Shown piece by piece: positions 23,692 to 35,200 of a stretch of DNA of 64,000 bases (positions are counted from its first letter, which is position 1; every line of letters starts with the position of its first letter). The DNA comes from Linnemannia elongata (taxonomy: Eukaryota; Mortierellomycota; Mortierellomycetes; Mortierellales; Mortierellaceae). A program made the translations under genes and the position numbers. Location of the stretch: assembly GCA_036320915.1 (NCBI GenBank), contig JAXBDG010000015.1, positions 1,488,001-1,552,000 on the forward strand, given 5' to 3'. Under the pieces are notes generated by a model that worked only from the letters and a program-made list of their open reading frames with translations, had not been told where the DNA came from and made no database searches.

Positions 23692-25822
23692 CTAGGCATT
23701 ACCTGGACCGTCGCGTCTCCTGATCTCGTCAAAGTATGGGTCTATGAGGTTCAACACAAGTGGTAGTTGGTGATTAGTAACTAGGTAGCTGTGATATGAA
23801 GCGAGTTTGCACGCGGAACAACACGTAAATGATACTTACGAGCAAGAGCCGCCTCGGCTGATATCCTCCGCTCTGGGTTATACGTGATAAGGCGCTATAG
23901 TACCAATTATCGAGTGAAAGTTAGTTAGCCATCGTCCTAATCAAAGCACCTCATCAACAACACAATAAACAATCCAAAAGGAGGGTCGTACGCTTAAGAG
24001 ATCAACACCATGACCATCCAGCTTGGGAACGAGATTGACCAAGGGAACAGGTTTGTACATGGGGAAATCAGGTCGATACTCGGGCAGTTTTGACACTCCT
24101 GGCCATGTCTCTTCCGTGGGTGTTCCCAAGATCTTGAAAATCTTGAGCAACTGATCCTTGACTGAACTTCCTGGGAACAACGGTCTTCCTGATGCCATTT
24201 CTAATATCATGAAGATATTTTTTTAAAACAAAGAGCCATGATTAGTTTCAAGTTGACAATAGCGTAGAATGGCAACATTATAGTGCAAAAGGAATGAGAG
24301 AAGAGTATGTTACCAGCAAAGATACATCCTGCGGACCAAATGTCGATTGACGTGGAATATTGCTTCGATCCCATTAATACATCGGGCGCTCTGTACCACA
24401 ACGTGACCACCTTACCAATCATACAAAAAATATGTCAAAAGAAACGATTGGATCCAAAGCAGGCGAACAACAACAAAGGAGAAAAAAATTAGTTCCATGG
24501 CTCTGATGCATATGCATGAAATAAAATGATGGCTCACACATTCAGGAAAGCAAACAACAACAAAAAACAAGATCTCATCTCTTTTCGCTGAAAGGGCACG
24601 AACCTCGTGAGAATAACTCCTGACAGGGATTCCAAATGCGCGCGCCAGTCCAAAATCGCCCAGTTTCAAGTCGCCTTTCTTGTTGATTAGCAAATTCTGC
24701 GGCTTCAAGTCCTATTTGCTCGAAAGAGTGAGGCGCGGATTGTTAGTTATCATAATGGTACAAGAGGAACGCGTGAGCTCAAATAAGCTCTAAAGAGGAA
24801 TGGAAAGCTACATACTCGATGCAAGACGCGGTGTTCGTGACAGTAGGCGATTCCTCTCAGCAGTTGGTACATCAATTGCTTGAAAACAAAAGAACGGACA
24901 AAAGTTAGCAATTTTGTCCGCAATGGTAACAAATCAACAAGGCCACATAGAATCCGCTGAAGAAAGGCAGCGAACCTTTATCGTCAAGACGTCAATATCT
25001 CCGCTGTAAGTGTCCAGAAACTTTTTAAGATCCGAGTCCAAAAATTCAAAGACCAACGTCAGCTTCTTTTCCGTGTGCAATACGTCGTACAACCTAGCGG
25101 ATCATTGATCGATCAGAAAGGCGAAGAGTTAGCACGGTCAATTTATCCTGGAATAACTTGAGCAGCAACATGATGTGAGGACAGAGTGTAACTTTACCGG
25201 ACAATATTGGATTGCTTGAGCTCCTTGAGCAAGGAGATCTCGCGGATGGCTGTACATGGCACCTATAACATAACCGTGGGAGAAATAAAAAATATGGACT
25301 GTTGATCAGAAACCCAAATGTCTTGACTTTTTCTCCATCCTGTACCACCATGCCCACTGCAAACCATACAACACTTACGCCTTCTTCCTCATTGTCGAGA
25401 CGGATGCGCTTGAGGGCGACTACATCATTTGTCTCTCGGTTCTGGGCCTTGTACACGATACCGTATGTGCCTACAACAGAGAGAACCAAAGATAAGGTTT
25501 TTTTTCAATACAAGTCGAGACAGTCCTTTTGTAAGTGGATCCACTTAGACTGACAAAGGGGGACGTGAGCGGGGGTTTATCATGAATGAGTATCGTGGGG
25601 CGTAGAGAGGACAATCAGTCGTCAGTTTGCTTCTCCACAACTTAAGCCCACGTTTTTTGTATGTTGTCGATTCGTGTGACTCTTTCACAAAGGAGGCCCC
25701 TGCGACCATCTCTAAAAAGGGAGACGAAGGAAGGGAGAAAAGGAGGGAGAAAGGAGGAAAAGACAACAAACAACGACACCAAGGTCGATTGATGTGGTTT
25801 TGTGGAGATCCCTCGATTCCAG

Positions 25823-25857
<35 letters not shown>

Positions 25858-26108
25858 TGTGCTCCATGCCAACCCGTCTTCGCAATGAACGTGGCACTTG
25901 GTGTTCCCTTGGTGTTGGCGATGTTATTGCTGATGCAGGCTGTATATTCACTCGTATTACCTTCGCCGAGTTTCTCGATTTTCTGGAAGGGTGAATGTAA
26001 TAAGAGCAGAAGTTTTGTCAGCTGTGCCCTGCGAGAGGTGAGCGTGTGAAGTCAGGTAATCAACATGACTGCTGCAGGTCTGTTGAACAATACCTGGTAT
26101 TTGTCCAT
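23692..26108 (-). CDS. Cyclin-dependent kinase of the CDK5/Pho85 type, with PCTAIRE helix
   Basis: Eleven exons (minus): 26108-26094, 25982-25961, 25470-25379, 25262-25198, 25093-24976, 24878-24816, 24711-24604, 24410-24314, 24200-23992, 23894-23840, 23741-23692; 297 aa, against 292 for CDK5. Exons 1 and 2 are only 15 and 22 nt but restore a perfect N-terminus, [13 protein letters not shown]. Kinase landmarks are GEGTYG (11-16), catalytic Lys33, C-helix PCTAIRE (45-51), HRD with Asp126, DFG at 144-146, Ser159 in the CDK5 position instead of a T-loop Thr, and GTPTEETWP. Numbering matches CDK5. Pho85/CDK5 kinases pair with Pcl/p35-type cyclins and link phosphate, glycogen, polarity and cell-cycle signals. 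Pho85 carries PSTAIRE and CDK5 PSSALRE; PCTAIRE is the CDK16-18 motif, but the rest of this kinase is CDK5-like. Confidence 0.93.
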
Positions 26109-26604
26109 GTATGTGTATGTGATGAACCTCTGCTAATTGGATTTCTGAGTAAAGTGGGATGGAGTGGCCAAAGGAAAGAAAAGAAAGCAAGGGCCACAAC
26201 GAGGTCGAATGGAGAACAAGGAGAGATCTGAATGGCACACACAGAGGAATGTGAAAAGTAAAATTTTCAAACACAGACACGAATGTAAAACGAGTATGCT
26301 GTGTTGTTGCTGGCGGAACGGGTGGAAGGAATCAGGTGAGAGGGCAAGGGGAGGATGGCAATCAATGCAAGTGAACGTAGTGGTGATGACGATGAAGAGT
26401 GGAAAGAGGAAAGAGGAAAGCTGCAAAAGGAATACAATGGGAAAGGAGAGGAAAGAAAAGAAAAGAAGAGTAAAAATGACACCCTTTGGGTGAGACGCTG
26501 GTCGCTATTTATCTAAAACTTGGCAGAGTACATGTACTGTAAGGGTGCCCTCAATTGAAACGGGTAACCTACACATCTCACAACTGCAACTACAACAACA
26601 ACTG

Positions 26605-26635
<31 letters not shown>

Positions 26636-27547
26636 GCCATCGCTAATCTTTTGTATGCTTCACTTCGTTGCCACTCTTTATCCCTTACTTTACTCTCGTC
26701 GCTTCTTCACCTGCCTTGCTCGTCTGACTGATGTTCAAGGGGAACAAGAGACCTCCTTGATTGTGTTCATATCCTCATAGATGAACCAGCTCAGTCCCCT
26801 TGCCTTTTCATTCAATTGAGAAAGAGTCGACATTTGGAAACCGCTGCTGGATTGGATTGCTTCCTTCCGCAAATCATGCGCACAATAACCTCAACAACAG
26901 GCATCATCCATTCTCCAGGCATGACAAGCAAGCAAGACGCATATTCCCCGATGAATGGTCCAGGTATGTGAAAAATGAATGGGGTCCACGACAACACACA
27001 AAAGAACGCGACATAACCCTCTCCCTCTGAGTTCATTTTTCGACCCTTCCCAAACGTCAATGCTTGCTGCATGATGATGCTGTTGCTGAATGACCCACCC
27101 AACCAAACTTTCTCTCTTTTTCTCTATTTGTTTTTCTCCTTGCTTCCTCTCCGTGTGTCCTTCTTCTATCTGAGCAAACGCCATTCGCTCAACCGTTCTT
27201 CATTTTCCTTATTACCCCAGACCACCCTGCACCCACCCAAGCCCTTCCATTCCGCTGCGTGGACAATTGATTCGCTTCCAGTGATCCATGCCTCTGAAAG
27301 TTACCCACAAAAACCCTCTCATTCCCTCATTTATTCTATTTTATTTTTATTATTTTTCACCGAACTAACTTTGGTGTGGCAAAGTGCACTCCAATATTGT
27401 GTACCTGCCTGTGAGCAGCTTTGGTTTCCTTCGGCGCGACCTAAAAGAAAAAAAATGTGCGGCATGCCCGCGTCAATTGGGCAAATGAAGACCTCTTTTT
27501 GGCTGACCTGCAGTACTGCAAGGAAGGAAGGGAGGTTGTTAAAAGCC

Positions 27548-27588
<41 letters not shown>

Positions 27589-28056
27589 GCGCGTGGGTTG
27601 CAATGGAGTGTTCTCAGCCAATCGTGTCGACCTCTCTCGATTGGATTGGCAGAGCACAAACAACGAAAGGTAAAAACGCTGTTTTATGAAAAAGAGTCTA
27701 GGGTGGGGGGTGTTTAATATTGTGTGTGAAGTGAGCCATTGATAGCCAAACGATCGTGCCACGGTCCGTGTCCATTCGATGGCATTTATTCTTGCGATTG
27801 CACTCTAATTTGAAAAATTGGATATCGGTAATTGCACGCGGACCTGGTTACCTCTCTTATTGACCGCAGTCATGGTTCGCAGTCACAGTGAACTTGAAGA
27901 GATAAAAAAAAAAAAAAAAGAGCAAGCAAGAGAGGCACGAAGCCACCGTTTGTAAACAACGAACCTGCACTCTTCTAAAGGGCGCCAGTCCATTCTTCAA
28001 CACTTTACTCAACTCAACTCAACTCAACTCAACTCGACCCATCGACACACATCACA
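26109..28056. other. Divergent intergenic region, CDK / SSF1
   Basis: About 1.95 kb. Contents: a CAG run (26604-26626), purine-rich sequence over 26160-26490, an A-run of about 36 near 27550-27585 and CTCAA pentamers before the SSF1 start. No supportable gene on either strand; open frames are low-complexity. Confidence 0.6.
28007..28035 (+). repeat. (CTCAA)n pentamer array in the SSF1 leader
   Basis: Six near-perfect tandem ACTCA/CTCAA units end 22 nt before the SSF1 ATG. Confidence 0.9.
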
Positions 28057-29786
28057 ATGGGAAAGGCTGTAAGAAGACTGACTACACACACTATACAAGG
28101 AAAATACAATGGACGTTGCTCTATTCTCATCACCAGACATCGGTCATACTCATTACCCTCAATTTTCTCTTTCCGCCAAATAGCGCAAAAAGAACAGGAC
28201 ACACAAGAAGGTCGAGGAGGGCGAGAACCCTAATGCGCCCAAGACACCAAAGACCTTTGTCATGCGCTCAGGAGAGGTCGGACACTCCGTCATGGGACTC
28301 GTCAACGATATCCGTCGCCTCATGGAACCCAACACCGCCACTAAGCTCAGAGTACGTCTCTTGTTCAATGGTTAACCATTTACCTTATAAGCAAGGACAG
28401 TTCAACTAATATCCTGTAACTAACGCCATCTCTTCTTTTCTACCTCACCAATCGACGCTCAGGAACGTAAAAACAACCGTTTGAGAGATTTCGTCGCTGT
28501 CGCAGGTCCATTGGGTGTCACCCATTTCGTGATCCTCTCCAGAACCGAGCACGGCACCAACATGAGAATCTCTCGCGTCCCCCGTGGACCCACTCTGTCC
28601 TTCCAGGTCAAGACCTACTCTCTCGCCAAAGATATCATTGCCATGCAAAAGTCGCCTAAATCCCCCGGTCTCGAGTTCCAGGTTGCCCCTCTTTTGGTTC
28701 TTAACAACTTTGGTGACTCGAACGAGATGAAGCTGATGTCCACTGTCTTTCAGAACATGTTCCCTCCCATTAATATCCAGACCGTAAGTTTTTGCTCCTT
28801 TTTTCTTCTTTTATGCCCCTTTTATCTTCTTTTATGCCAGTCAGTTTGGTCAGTTGAGTTCAATAACTAACTTGATGCTGCATATGAAAAACAGATGCAA
28901 TTGGCGGACGCACGCAGGGTGGTCTTATTGAATTACAACAGCGAGACCAAACACATCGACTTCCGCCACTACAACGTCGCCGTCAAACCCGTCGGAATCT
29001 CTAAATCCATCAAGCGAGTCATCACAACCGGTGTTCCCGACCTCCAAGGGTTCGAAGATATCTCAGATTACGTCCTTCGTGGCGCCTTTGCCTCGGAATC
29101 CGATGTTGAGGATGGTCCCGAATCGACGGTTACTTTGGGTCAGGATTTCGTTGGAAGGAATAACAGGAGGCAGGATCAGAGAGCCATCAAGTTGGTGGAG
29201 TTGGGTCCCCGTATGGAGTTGAGACTCGTCAAGATCCAAGCGGGCATGTGCGACGGAGAGGTCCTCTACCACGACATCGGTACGTTTCTTTGCTCTGTTG
29301 GAAAACATCGGCAGCCCAATGTCAGGTTTGAAGCAAAATTGCAATGCTAACAAGATAATCCTTTTTACCCTTCAATTAATAGTCAAACGCACGCCAGAGG
29401 AGCTCAAGGCACAGAAGGCAGAACGCCAGAAGAAGATGCAAGAGAAGGCAGCCCGTCGCAAGACTCAGGAACAGAATGTCATCAAGAAGAAGGCCGAGAA
29501 GGCTGCCGAGAAGGAGGCTCACCGTATCGCTACGGGTGGAGCGCCCCGCAAGCCTGAGGATGAGGATGAGGATGATGAAGTGGAGGCTGATACTAAGGGC
29601 AAGAGGAAACGTGCTGCTCATGACGAAGACGACGAGGAGGAAGAGGAGGATGCGCCAGAGTACAACGACTCGGACGATTATTCAGATATGGGAGATATGG
29701 CTCCTCAGTTCTCGGATGGAGATGAGGGAGAGTTCTCGGGCGACGATGATGATCAAATGGAGGGCTTTAGCGACGACGAAGAGTAG
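28057..29786 (+). CDS. SSF1: 60S ribosome biogenesis factor SSF1/PPAN (Peter Pan), Brix domain
   Basis: Five exons, 28057-28068, 28184-28351, 28463-28783, 28895-29279, 29383-29786, encode 429 aa. Exon 1 codes only for M-G-K-A. SSF1/PPAN proteins act in the nucleolus in early 60S assembly and ITS2 processing. The sequence shows the typical basic start MGKARKKNRTHKK, TPKTFVMRSGEVG, DIRRLMEPNTATKLRERKNN, the Brix core (DFVAVAGPLGVTHFVILSRT, RVPRGPTLSFQVKTYSLAKD) and the C-terminal Brix half with FRHYNVAVKPVG and KLVELGPRMELRLVKI. It ends with a basic coiled region (KAEKAAEKEAH) and a long Asp/Glu tail, both usual in the family. Confidence 0.95.
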
Positions 29787-29977
29787 CCTTTTTTTTTGCA
29801 TTACCCTTTCTCCTGTTAAAAACACCTGCATTCTTATAAAACATTGCTCCACACACATATTGCTCTTTTAAATTGCTTTGAATTGTTTGAAGTATTAACG
29901 AGTTTAGTCTCTTCGTATCCCTTACGCTTTCCCATCTACTGCTTATATGTAGCTCCTTGCAATGTACTGCAATGTTA

Positions 29978-32040
29978 TTACACGCATTTCTTGTTGACAA
30001 TGCTGGAACCAGTCTCGTCGTACTCCTTGCGAGAGATCCAGAGCTGGTGGAAAGTACCCAATGAAGCCATAATCGATCCTCCCAACCAACTTCCACACTT
30101 GCGCTCCACCGTGTTTCCTGGCGCATGCAATTTGACCTTGTACTATTTGCCACATACAAAAAAACGCGTGTAATGTTAGTTGGCAAGCCTTAAGTATCGA
30201 TAGCAAATAGTAGAGATGTCTAAGACAGCATAAAGATAAGTAGGAAAGAAACGTACGGAATGGGGTATACTGTTCAGCTCCCAGTGCAGACGATCAGCAA
30301 AGCCAGGGAACAAGGTGTTGCCTCCAGTCAGGACAACATTGCCAAACAGCGTTGGGCGGAAATCGATATCGCAAGACTGCGCACTGTTGAAGATCAGCTT
30401 GGGCAGGCCCACAAAGTTCTCCTGCTCCGGTGTAGGGTTCTTCAAAAACTCCTTGGGGTTGAACATGATCTCGGGCACCTTGAACCGCTCCGCTCCAAAG
30501 TTGAAGTTGTATCCGTCCGGCAACTCGTATGGCTTCTGTGGTCTCGTGTTAATGTTTCTGTTGGATAAAAAGAACAGAAAAAGAATGAATATCCAATGTA
30601 GCACATCTCGAACATTGGTTCAACTGACGAATAACGACCAGTACAAAGTATCTTACTGCTCATTGTATGTGGACTCGGCGACCTGGCAGACAGACTCCTT
30701 AAAATCGTGAAGGACGCGCATCTGCATCATCTTGTGGAAGCTGGGGGTGGCTGGACGATCTCTCAGCACAACATTGGGCTTTTGTCCAACAATCACAGGT
30801 GACTTCTTAGCGATCAAGTACTGGGGCGTCACCTCCACATCATTTGCCTTGAACTGCTGTAAGACCTGGTCTGACAACACATCGCCTCCCAATGACTGGC
30901 GCATAATGCCCTTCCTGAGAACGTATCCATCATAGACAGGGACAACACTCGTCATGTCTCCACCTGAATCCACCACCAACGCATGAGGTCTTCCCGCTGC
31001 AAAGCTATCATTTCAAAAGATAAACATTTGCAGCTGTTAGACCGACATCTCTTCTCAGTCGAGTTCAAAATGCCAACAATACATGGTTCATAGAGAAAAG
31101 GAACTTACGCAGTCATGACAGCGTCCTTGGCGACAAAGAAGGCGGGAAAGTTATACTTTTCAAAGGCCAGTTCTGTCAACTTTTCACGAATCTCGCGTGT
31201 GTTCCATGCAGACTCTGTGATGATCAAGGGGTGCTCTGTAGGATCGCAGCGAAGTCTCTTCAAAAATGCGTGGTCCCATATCTGCTCCAATGCATCCCAA
31301 TCTTCGACTATTTCCCGTTATCATATCGGTAGAAAAAAATGTCAGCAGCTGTAACCATGAACCACATGCAGTCATTGTCAAATACTAAGATGCAAGCAAA
31401 TTATCCTGCAACTGACAAAAAAAGTGAGCAAAAAGACTATAGCCTTACCAAGTCCATCCTTCATGGGAGACTTGATCTCCATATCCGGTCTCCAGCAACT
31501 AATCTCTCCATCGCCAACATAGTACTTCCCCCTCTTTGTAATCTTCTTCTTTGATGGAACAACACCAGCACCCACAGGCTGTGGTGCCACATCCCCGCCA
31601 TCGGCATCCTTCTTTCCGATATGGTTGCTGTCTGACGCAGAGGCACCGTCCTGAGTGACGTCCTGCATCTGTGTGTCCTCAGAATTGTCTGCATCGTCGC
31701 CCTGGTCAGCCTCGGCAGGCAAATCAACCCATCCGACAGAGGTTGGGAAAATGGATTTGGGGGTGTCTTCTCCTGCATATCCTGCCTGTGTCCATGTATG
31801 TCCGACTGACAACACCAATGCCGCGACTTCGTCTATTGGAATGAAAGTAAAGCTGATGTTGATCAGTTGTTTGCGTGAAAAAGACACGCGCTTTTGTTGT
31901 GTTTTTTTTGGTGGCACTGGAGGATGTGAGGAAAAGTGATTGTTTCTTATGAATGTATTGAAGAGCGGAGAATCTCTCATCGAGTGTGAAGGGTGGTAGA
32001 CTTTAATCTTTGTCTTATTACCTCCACCGTAGGTTCCCAT
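29978..32040 (-). CDS. ARP4: Actin-related protein 4 (ARP4 / BAF53 type)
   Basis: Six exons (minus): 32040-32022, 31832-31449, 31307-31109, 31004-30657, 30557-30257, 30136-29978; 469 aa. ARP4 is a nuclear actin-like subunit shared by the NuA4, SWR1 and INO80 chromatin complexes. Seen are [20 protein letters not shown], the [17 protein letters not shown] segment, an ARP4-style acidic/Gln insert after it, [53 protein letters not shown] and [23 protein letters not shown]. The phosphate-loop Gly/Ser/Asp pattern is kept in LVVDSGGD. Convergent with SSF1 (191 bp between stops). Confidence 0.94.
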
Positions 32041-32279
32041 GTTTGCTTTGGAGGGGATATGTGAATGGAAGAGAATGAGTGAAGAATGGTAGTTGTTCTC
32101 GAGGAATGCAGAGGAATCAAAGACCGAGACAAAGCGAAGCGTTTGCTTGACTTGGGCTTACTTTGCGTCATATGAATAGTCATGTGATGAAGTGTGCCAC
32201 CAAAAATAATTCTACAGAAAGTAGACTAGCACCAATTGATCAAAGTAGTTTTTATTCCATAGACTCCACCAACCGACCT

Positions 32280-35200
32280 TCAATAGTCGCCCTCTCCACC
32301 CAGTCGCAGCATCTCCATTTCCCCCTCCAGAGTCGTGGCCCGTGGTGGAACAACTCCCATCGCTGCTGCTGCTGCTGTGGCCGTCGCAACATTAGCCGCC
32401 ACCGAGACTACCATCAAGTCATTCATGACCACTCCTGGCACTGCGGCCGTTGTCTCTGGCAAAACGGCACCATTCAGCTGCAGTTGCTCTGGCTGCTGAG
32501 AAAGTTGGAATCGTTCGTCGATGAGGCGGGCTGCAGATTCATTGAGATAGACTTGGGATCTCGCGTGCTGCTCTTGCTGCTGATAGAATGAATGCTGGAT
32601 ATGTTCGTGATGATGCTGCCGATGACGATGCTCCTGACCATGCTCATGATGTTGCTGGTGTTGATGGTCGTGGTGTTGATGCTCGTGAGTGTGGTACATA
32701 TGGTTCAGGTGCTGGTGCTCTGGGTGCTCCAAGTAAACCGCGGGCGGTGAAGAAGAGCACGAGGACGTCGCAGAGGGCACAGAGTGGCGGGTATCATTCG
32801 TGGCTGGCGACAACCCATCGTCCACGGAACTTCCACTCCGGCTTCGGCCCAACCCTGCTAACGATAGCTGGAGATCATGACGCACATGGAGCGAACTGGT
32901 GCGGCGACTAAAGGGATGATTATCGAACTGGTCGCTCTCAGCGGCGATAGCCGTCAAACCACTACCACCAGACCCGTCTACTTCAACCTTCTCAAGAGCA
33001 GTAGCTGCAAGGTACCCATTAGTCTTCAACCAAACTTCAACATCCTCCCGATCCCTCTCCAACCACAAAATTCTCGTCCGAATCCCCTCCAGACAATTCG
33101 CCAGGATTCGATCGCACTGACTCGTATCCTTATTGACAAAGAAATCCTGCACTTCCTGATATTTTTCCACACTCGAGAACATCCCAATACTAAACAGGAT
33201 AAAGTACTCCACAAACCGGAGGTCGTCAAAATGACGCTCATACAGGACATCCCAATGTTGTCGCATAAAATTCCACAGTTCAGCTCGACCCATCACCGAT
33301 GACCGAAGGGTTGCCAATGCGGAGAGGATATCGGCGTTCCTGACCTCTTCTGACATTGCAAACGCCAGGGTTCGCTGGATCATTTCTGGCGAGTTGCCGT
33401 ACCCCAACACTGTCAGGGCAACGACCTTCTCGCCCGGGCTATAGGTCTCTCGGTAAAAGGTCAGGATCGCTTCATATTCCTCCAGGCCAGTGGTGGTCTT
33501 GAGCACAATCTCAAAGACTGGGAACAGAAGGTCAGGAGGTATCGCCGAGGTGTCTCTATTAGCCATAAATATCACAAACCGCCTTCTTGCCTCCGCAACG
33601 ATCCTGTAGTTGAAAATGATGGTAGCGAGGGTTAATTTGCCAGTGTAAAGTTCGCCTCACTTCAGTCGTGGTATATATTTTCTGGCACAAAACTTACTCA
33701 GGATCGCCAGCGCGTCCGGCAAAACGAATGGCTAAAGCACGGAGGTTGCCGATGGCAGGATCCTCCCCCTCGGGGTAGGCCCAGCCCAACCGCTTGACAA
33801 TGTTTTTGAACAGGCGTCTTTGGACTTCTCTGATGGCGTTGACCACCGGTGTTGGTTGCTCCAGCCACACAGCAACGAGTTCTTGCAATCGCAACGAGAT
33901 CTCGGCCCACACACTATCGTCGCATAAGGATTTGGGAAATTGAATAGGACGTTAGTACCTGTAACCGTGACACTAACATCCAGCCTTTGGAAACAAGTGA
34001 TAGCAACGATAGACGTACAGATTGTTCTCCTCATCCTCAAAGTACTTCAAGAGCGTCAGGAAACTACTGGTAGGACTAACACCGGCAGCGACCAGAGCAG
34101 CAGAATCTGTCAACAACCCAACACGGTCCGCGGTCTTCAAGGTCTCAGCCTCTTCCCCATTCTTCAGAGTCTGACCTAAGAAATCAAGAGCCCTGGGTGG
34201 ATACGAGACACGATAGAAGCCAGATTGGCCCATGTTGAACTTGTACCACCGCGTCGTGTCCACCTTGAGGATCAACTCCTTGGTGGTCATCATGATGTTC
34301 TTGGGGGTTGGGTCTTCTGCGGTGGCGAGAGCCAAGGGGACAGGCCAGATAAAGTCATCTTCATCTTCGCGAATGTCGCCAGTGGAGAGGAAAAGGCTTT
34401 GCCGCACCATGATGGTCGACTCGTCGATCTCTGTAATTGTCAAAAAAGGGTACTGTATTATCGATGAATTCGTTAGGTTGTGCAACATAAGACAAAGGCG
34501 CCATTTACAGCAAGATGTATGAACTTACTCCAGTTTGGCGGGTCCACCTCCGCATGAACTCTGGCACATCGGCCTGACACTCTTCGGCCAAGGTCATCCA
34601 CAAGTCATCAGTGTTGGCATTGCCCCACATGTACCGCATCATGAACTTGCGGATTCCCTTCAACAGCTGCTCTTCGCCCAACCAACCGCTGAGCATGCGC
34701 AGGACAGACGCGCCCTTCATGTAGCTGACCTCGTCGAAAATCTGCGTAATCTCGCTTGGGTTTGCAACACCAACTTCCACTGGGTGCGAGGTTCGAAGAG
34801 CATCTTGCTTGAGAACATGCTGGACTCGGGTCACAAACTCTGACCAGACATCCCAGGCTGGGAAAAGCTCGTCGACGACGATGTAGGCCAAATGGGTTGC
34901 AAAACCTTCAAAGAGCCACAGGTCAGACCACCAATCCATCGTCACCAAATTGCCAAACCACTATTTTTCATGAGTAGGCAATAGCGAAAACGACGAAATA
35001 AGTATGCAGTCGAGTTCAAGTCGCGCACAACCGCACATTAGCATGAAAGAGAGATCAGGTACCTGATGAGAGATCTCATGGATAACAGTGACGGCAATTT
35101 CACGTTGCCGGTCGTTGGTCGAGTGCTCATCCAACAAGACAGCATGCGTTCGAAACGTGATAAGGCCCCAGTTCTCCATCGCACCAGGTGAGAAGTCAGG

